Below are positions 63,427 through 64,000 of a stretch of DNA of 64,000 nucleotides, piece by piece. The notes beneath the pieces are model-generated. The model did not search any database. It worked only from the letters and a program-made list of their open reading frames with translations, and was not told the DNA's origin. How positions within the stretch are numbered: position 1 is the stretch's first letter; each line of letters starts with the position of its first letter. Position numbers and translations under genes: made by a program. The DNA is from Pedobacter sp. SYSU D00535 (lineage in GTDB: Bacteria; Bacteroidota; Bacteroidia; Sphingobacteriales; Sphingobacteriaceae), in contig NZ_JAFEWD010000003.1 of assembly GCF_017355855.1 (NCBI RefSeq), forward strand, positions 62,001-126,000, given 5' to 3'.

Positions 63427-64000
63427 ATGATTGCTAAGGAAACCGTTGATAAAATTCTTGAAGCTGCCCGTATTGAAGAGGTGGTCGGTGACTTCGTGCA
63501 CCTCAAAAAAAGGGGAACGAGCTTAATCGGCAATTGTCCTTTCCACAATGAAAAAACGCCTTCCTTCAATGTTTCAGTAAGCAAGGGGATCTACAAGTGC
63601 TTTGGCTGTGGTAAGGGTGGAGATTCGGTCCGCTTTATCATGGATCATGAGAAATACTCCTATCCCGAAGCGCTGAAATACCTGGCCAATAAGTACAGCA
63701 TCGAGATTGAGGAGCTGGAGCAGTCGCCTCAGCAGCTGGAAGCAGATAACCGCCGGGAGAGCCTCTACATCGTGTCTTCCTTTGCTGCTAAGTTTTTCGC
63801 AGATACTATGTGGGAGACCAATGAAGGTAAGACCATTGGACTTGGATATTTTAAAGAGCGGGGATTTCGCGACGATATTATTAAAAAGTTCCAGCTGGGA
63901 TATTCTCCCGATAGCTGGGACGCCTTAACAGATAAAGCGGTTCAGGAAGGATTTAAGGAAGAGTTTCTGGAGCTGACAGGACTCTCCATCCGCAACGATA
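63427..64000 (+). CDS. dnaG: DNA primase, 5' part only
   Basis: DnaG makes RNA primers at the replication fork. The gene continues past the right edge, so only the first 191 codons are here. The N-terminal zinc-binding domain is complete, with C37, H40, C58 and C61 in CPFHNEKTPSF and KCFGCGKGGDSV, the CHC2 arrangement of bacterial primases. The RNA polymerase domain begins near residue 100 (ESLYIVSSFAAKFF) with YFKERGFRDDIIKKFQLGY as a family signature. The ATG gives MIAKETVDKILEAARIEEVV, the normal N-terminus. Confidence 0.97.
   Translation, partial: MIAKETVDKILEAARIEEVVGDFVHLKKRGTSLIGNCPFHNEKTPSFNVSVSKGIYKCFGCGKGGDSVRFIMDHEKYSYPEALKYLANKYSIEIEELEQSPQQLEADNRRESLYIVSSFAAKFFADTMWETNEGKTIGLGYFKERGFRDDIIKKFQLGYSPDSWDALTDKAVQEGFKEEFLELTGLSIRND

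Overview
The window reads as chromosomal DNA of a Bacteroidota bacterium, most likely Sphingobacteriaceae (Pedobacter-like). The evidence is a full-length SprA (type IX secretion/gliding translocon) between ruvA and gcvH, TatA-type proteins, many Bacteroidota-style lipoproteins, several matches to the Bacteroidota promoter (TTTG about 19 nt before TAnnTTTG), weak Shine-Dalgarno sequences and frequent GTG/TTG starts. The assignment below family level is inference. I saw no rRNA, tRNA, CRISPR array, insertion sequence or prophage gene.

Layout. 1-2.3 kb is the end of a surface-glycan cluster (two family 2 glycosyltransferases and an FkbM methyltransferase). 2.6-6.7 kb holds dxs, scpA and glyA. 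6.7-7.36 kb is a gene-free stretch with a duplicated ~97-bp segment flanking a structured element. 7.4-10.5 kb (minus) has a beta-helix lipoprotein, comF and rlmN. 10.6-18.8 kb (plus) has an amidohydrolase, a nitronate-monooxygenase-like enzyme, acylphosphatase, a polysaccharide flippase, dut, a TPR protein, a DUF4292 lipoprotein and an EnvC-like factor: largely an envelope-building run. 18.8-25.2 kb holds two tandem tatA genes, gatA, a lytic transglycosylase, maeB and ruvA. 25.2-33.2 kb is sprA, gcvH, a VanZ-like gene and a tiny lipoprotein gene. 33.3-36.3 kb is feoA-feoB and a SprT-like gene, preceded by a promoter overlapped by a 25-bp palindrome. 36.3-38.6 kb (minus) has a secreted unknown and lutB.

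39.7-47.0 kb (minus) is a stress, envelope and translation block: groES-groEL, secG, an acidic TPR-like protein, lptE, a sigma-54 activator and miaB. 47.2-49.0 kb is an AsmA-like protein. 49.0-52.9 kb (minus) holds ilvE, crcB, an unusual SerB-SerA fusion and an epimerase. 53.0-55.3 kb has an arginase-fold protein with broken metal site and a TlpA-like thioredoxin. 55.3-57.2 kb (minus) has a membrane-anchored unknown and purD. 57.3-64 kb has a helical unknown, secA, an M20 hydrolase, a secreted unknown and the start of dnaG.

Most of the window is housekeeping. The most unusual items are: (1) a phosphoserine-phosphatase-like HAD enzyme fused to a phosphoglycerate dehydrogenase from which the whole NAD-binding domain is missing; (2) an arginase-fold protein lacking half its metal ligands; (3) a probable iron-responsive promoter/operator at feoAB; (4) several genes whose perfect or near-perfect -7 element lies exactly 4 nt before the start codon, suggesting leaderless mRNAs; and (5) a sigma-54-like element with clustered CTGAC repeats upstream of groESL, near a sigma-54 activator gene.
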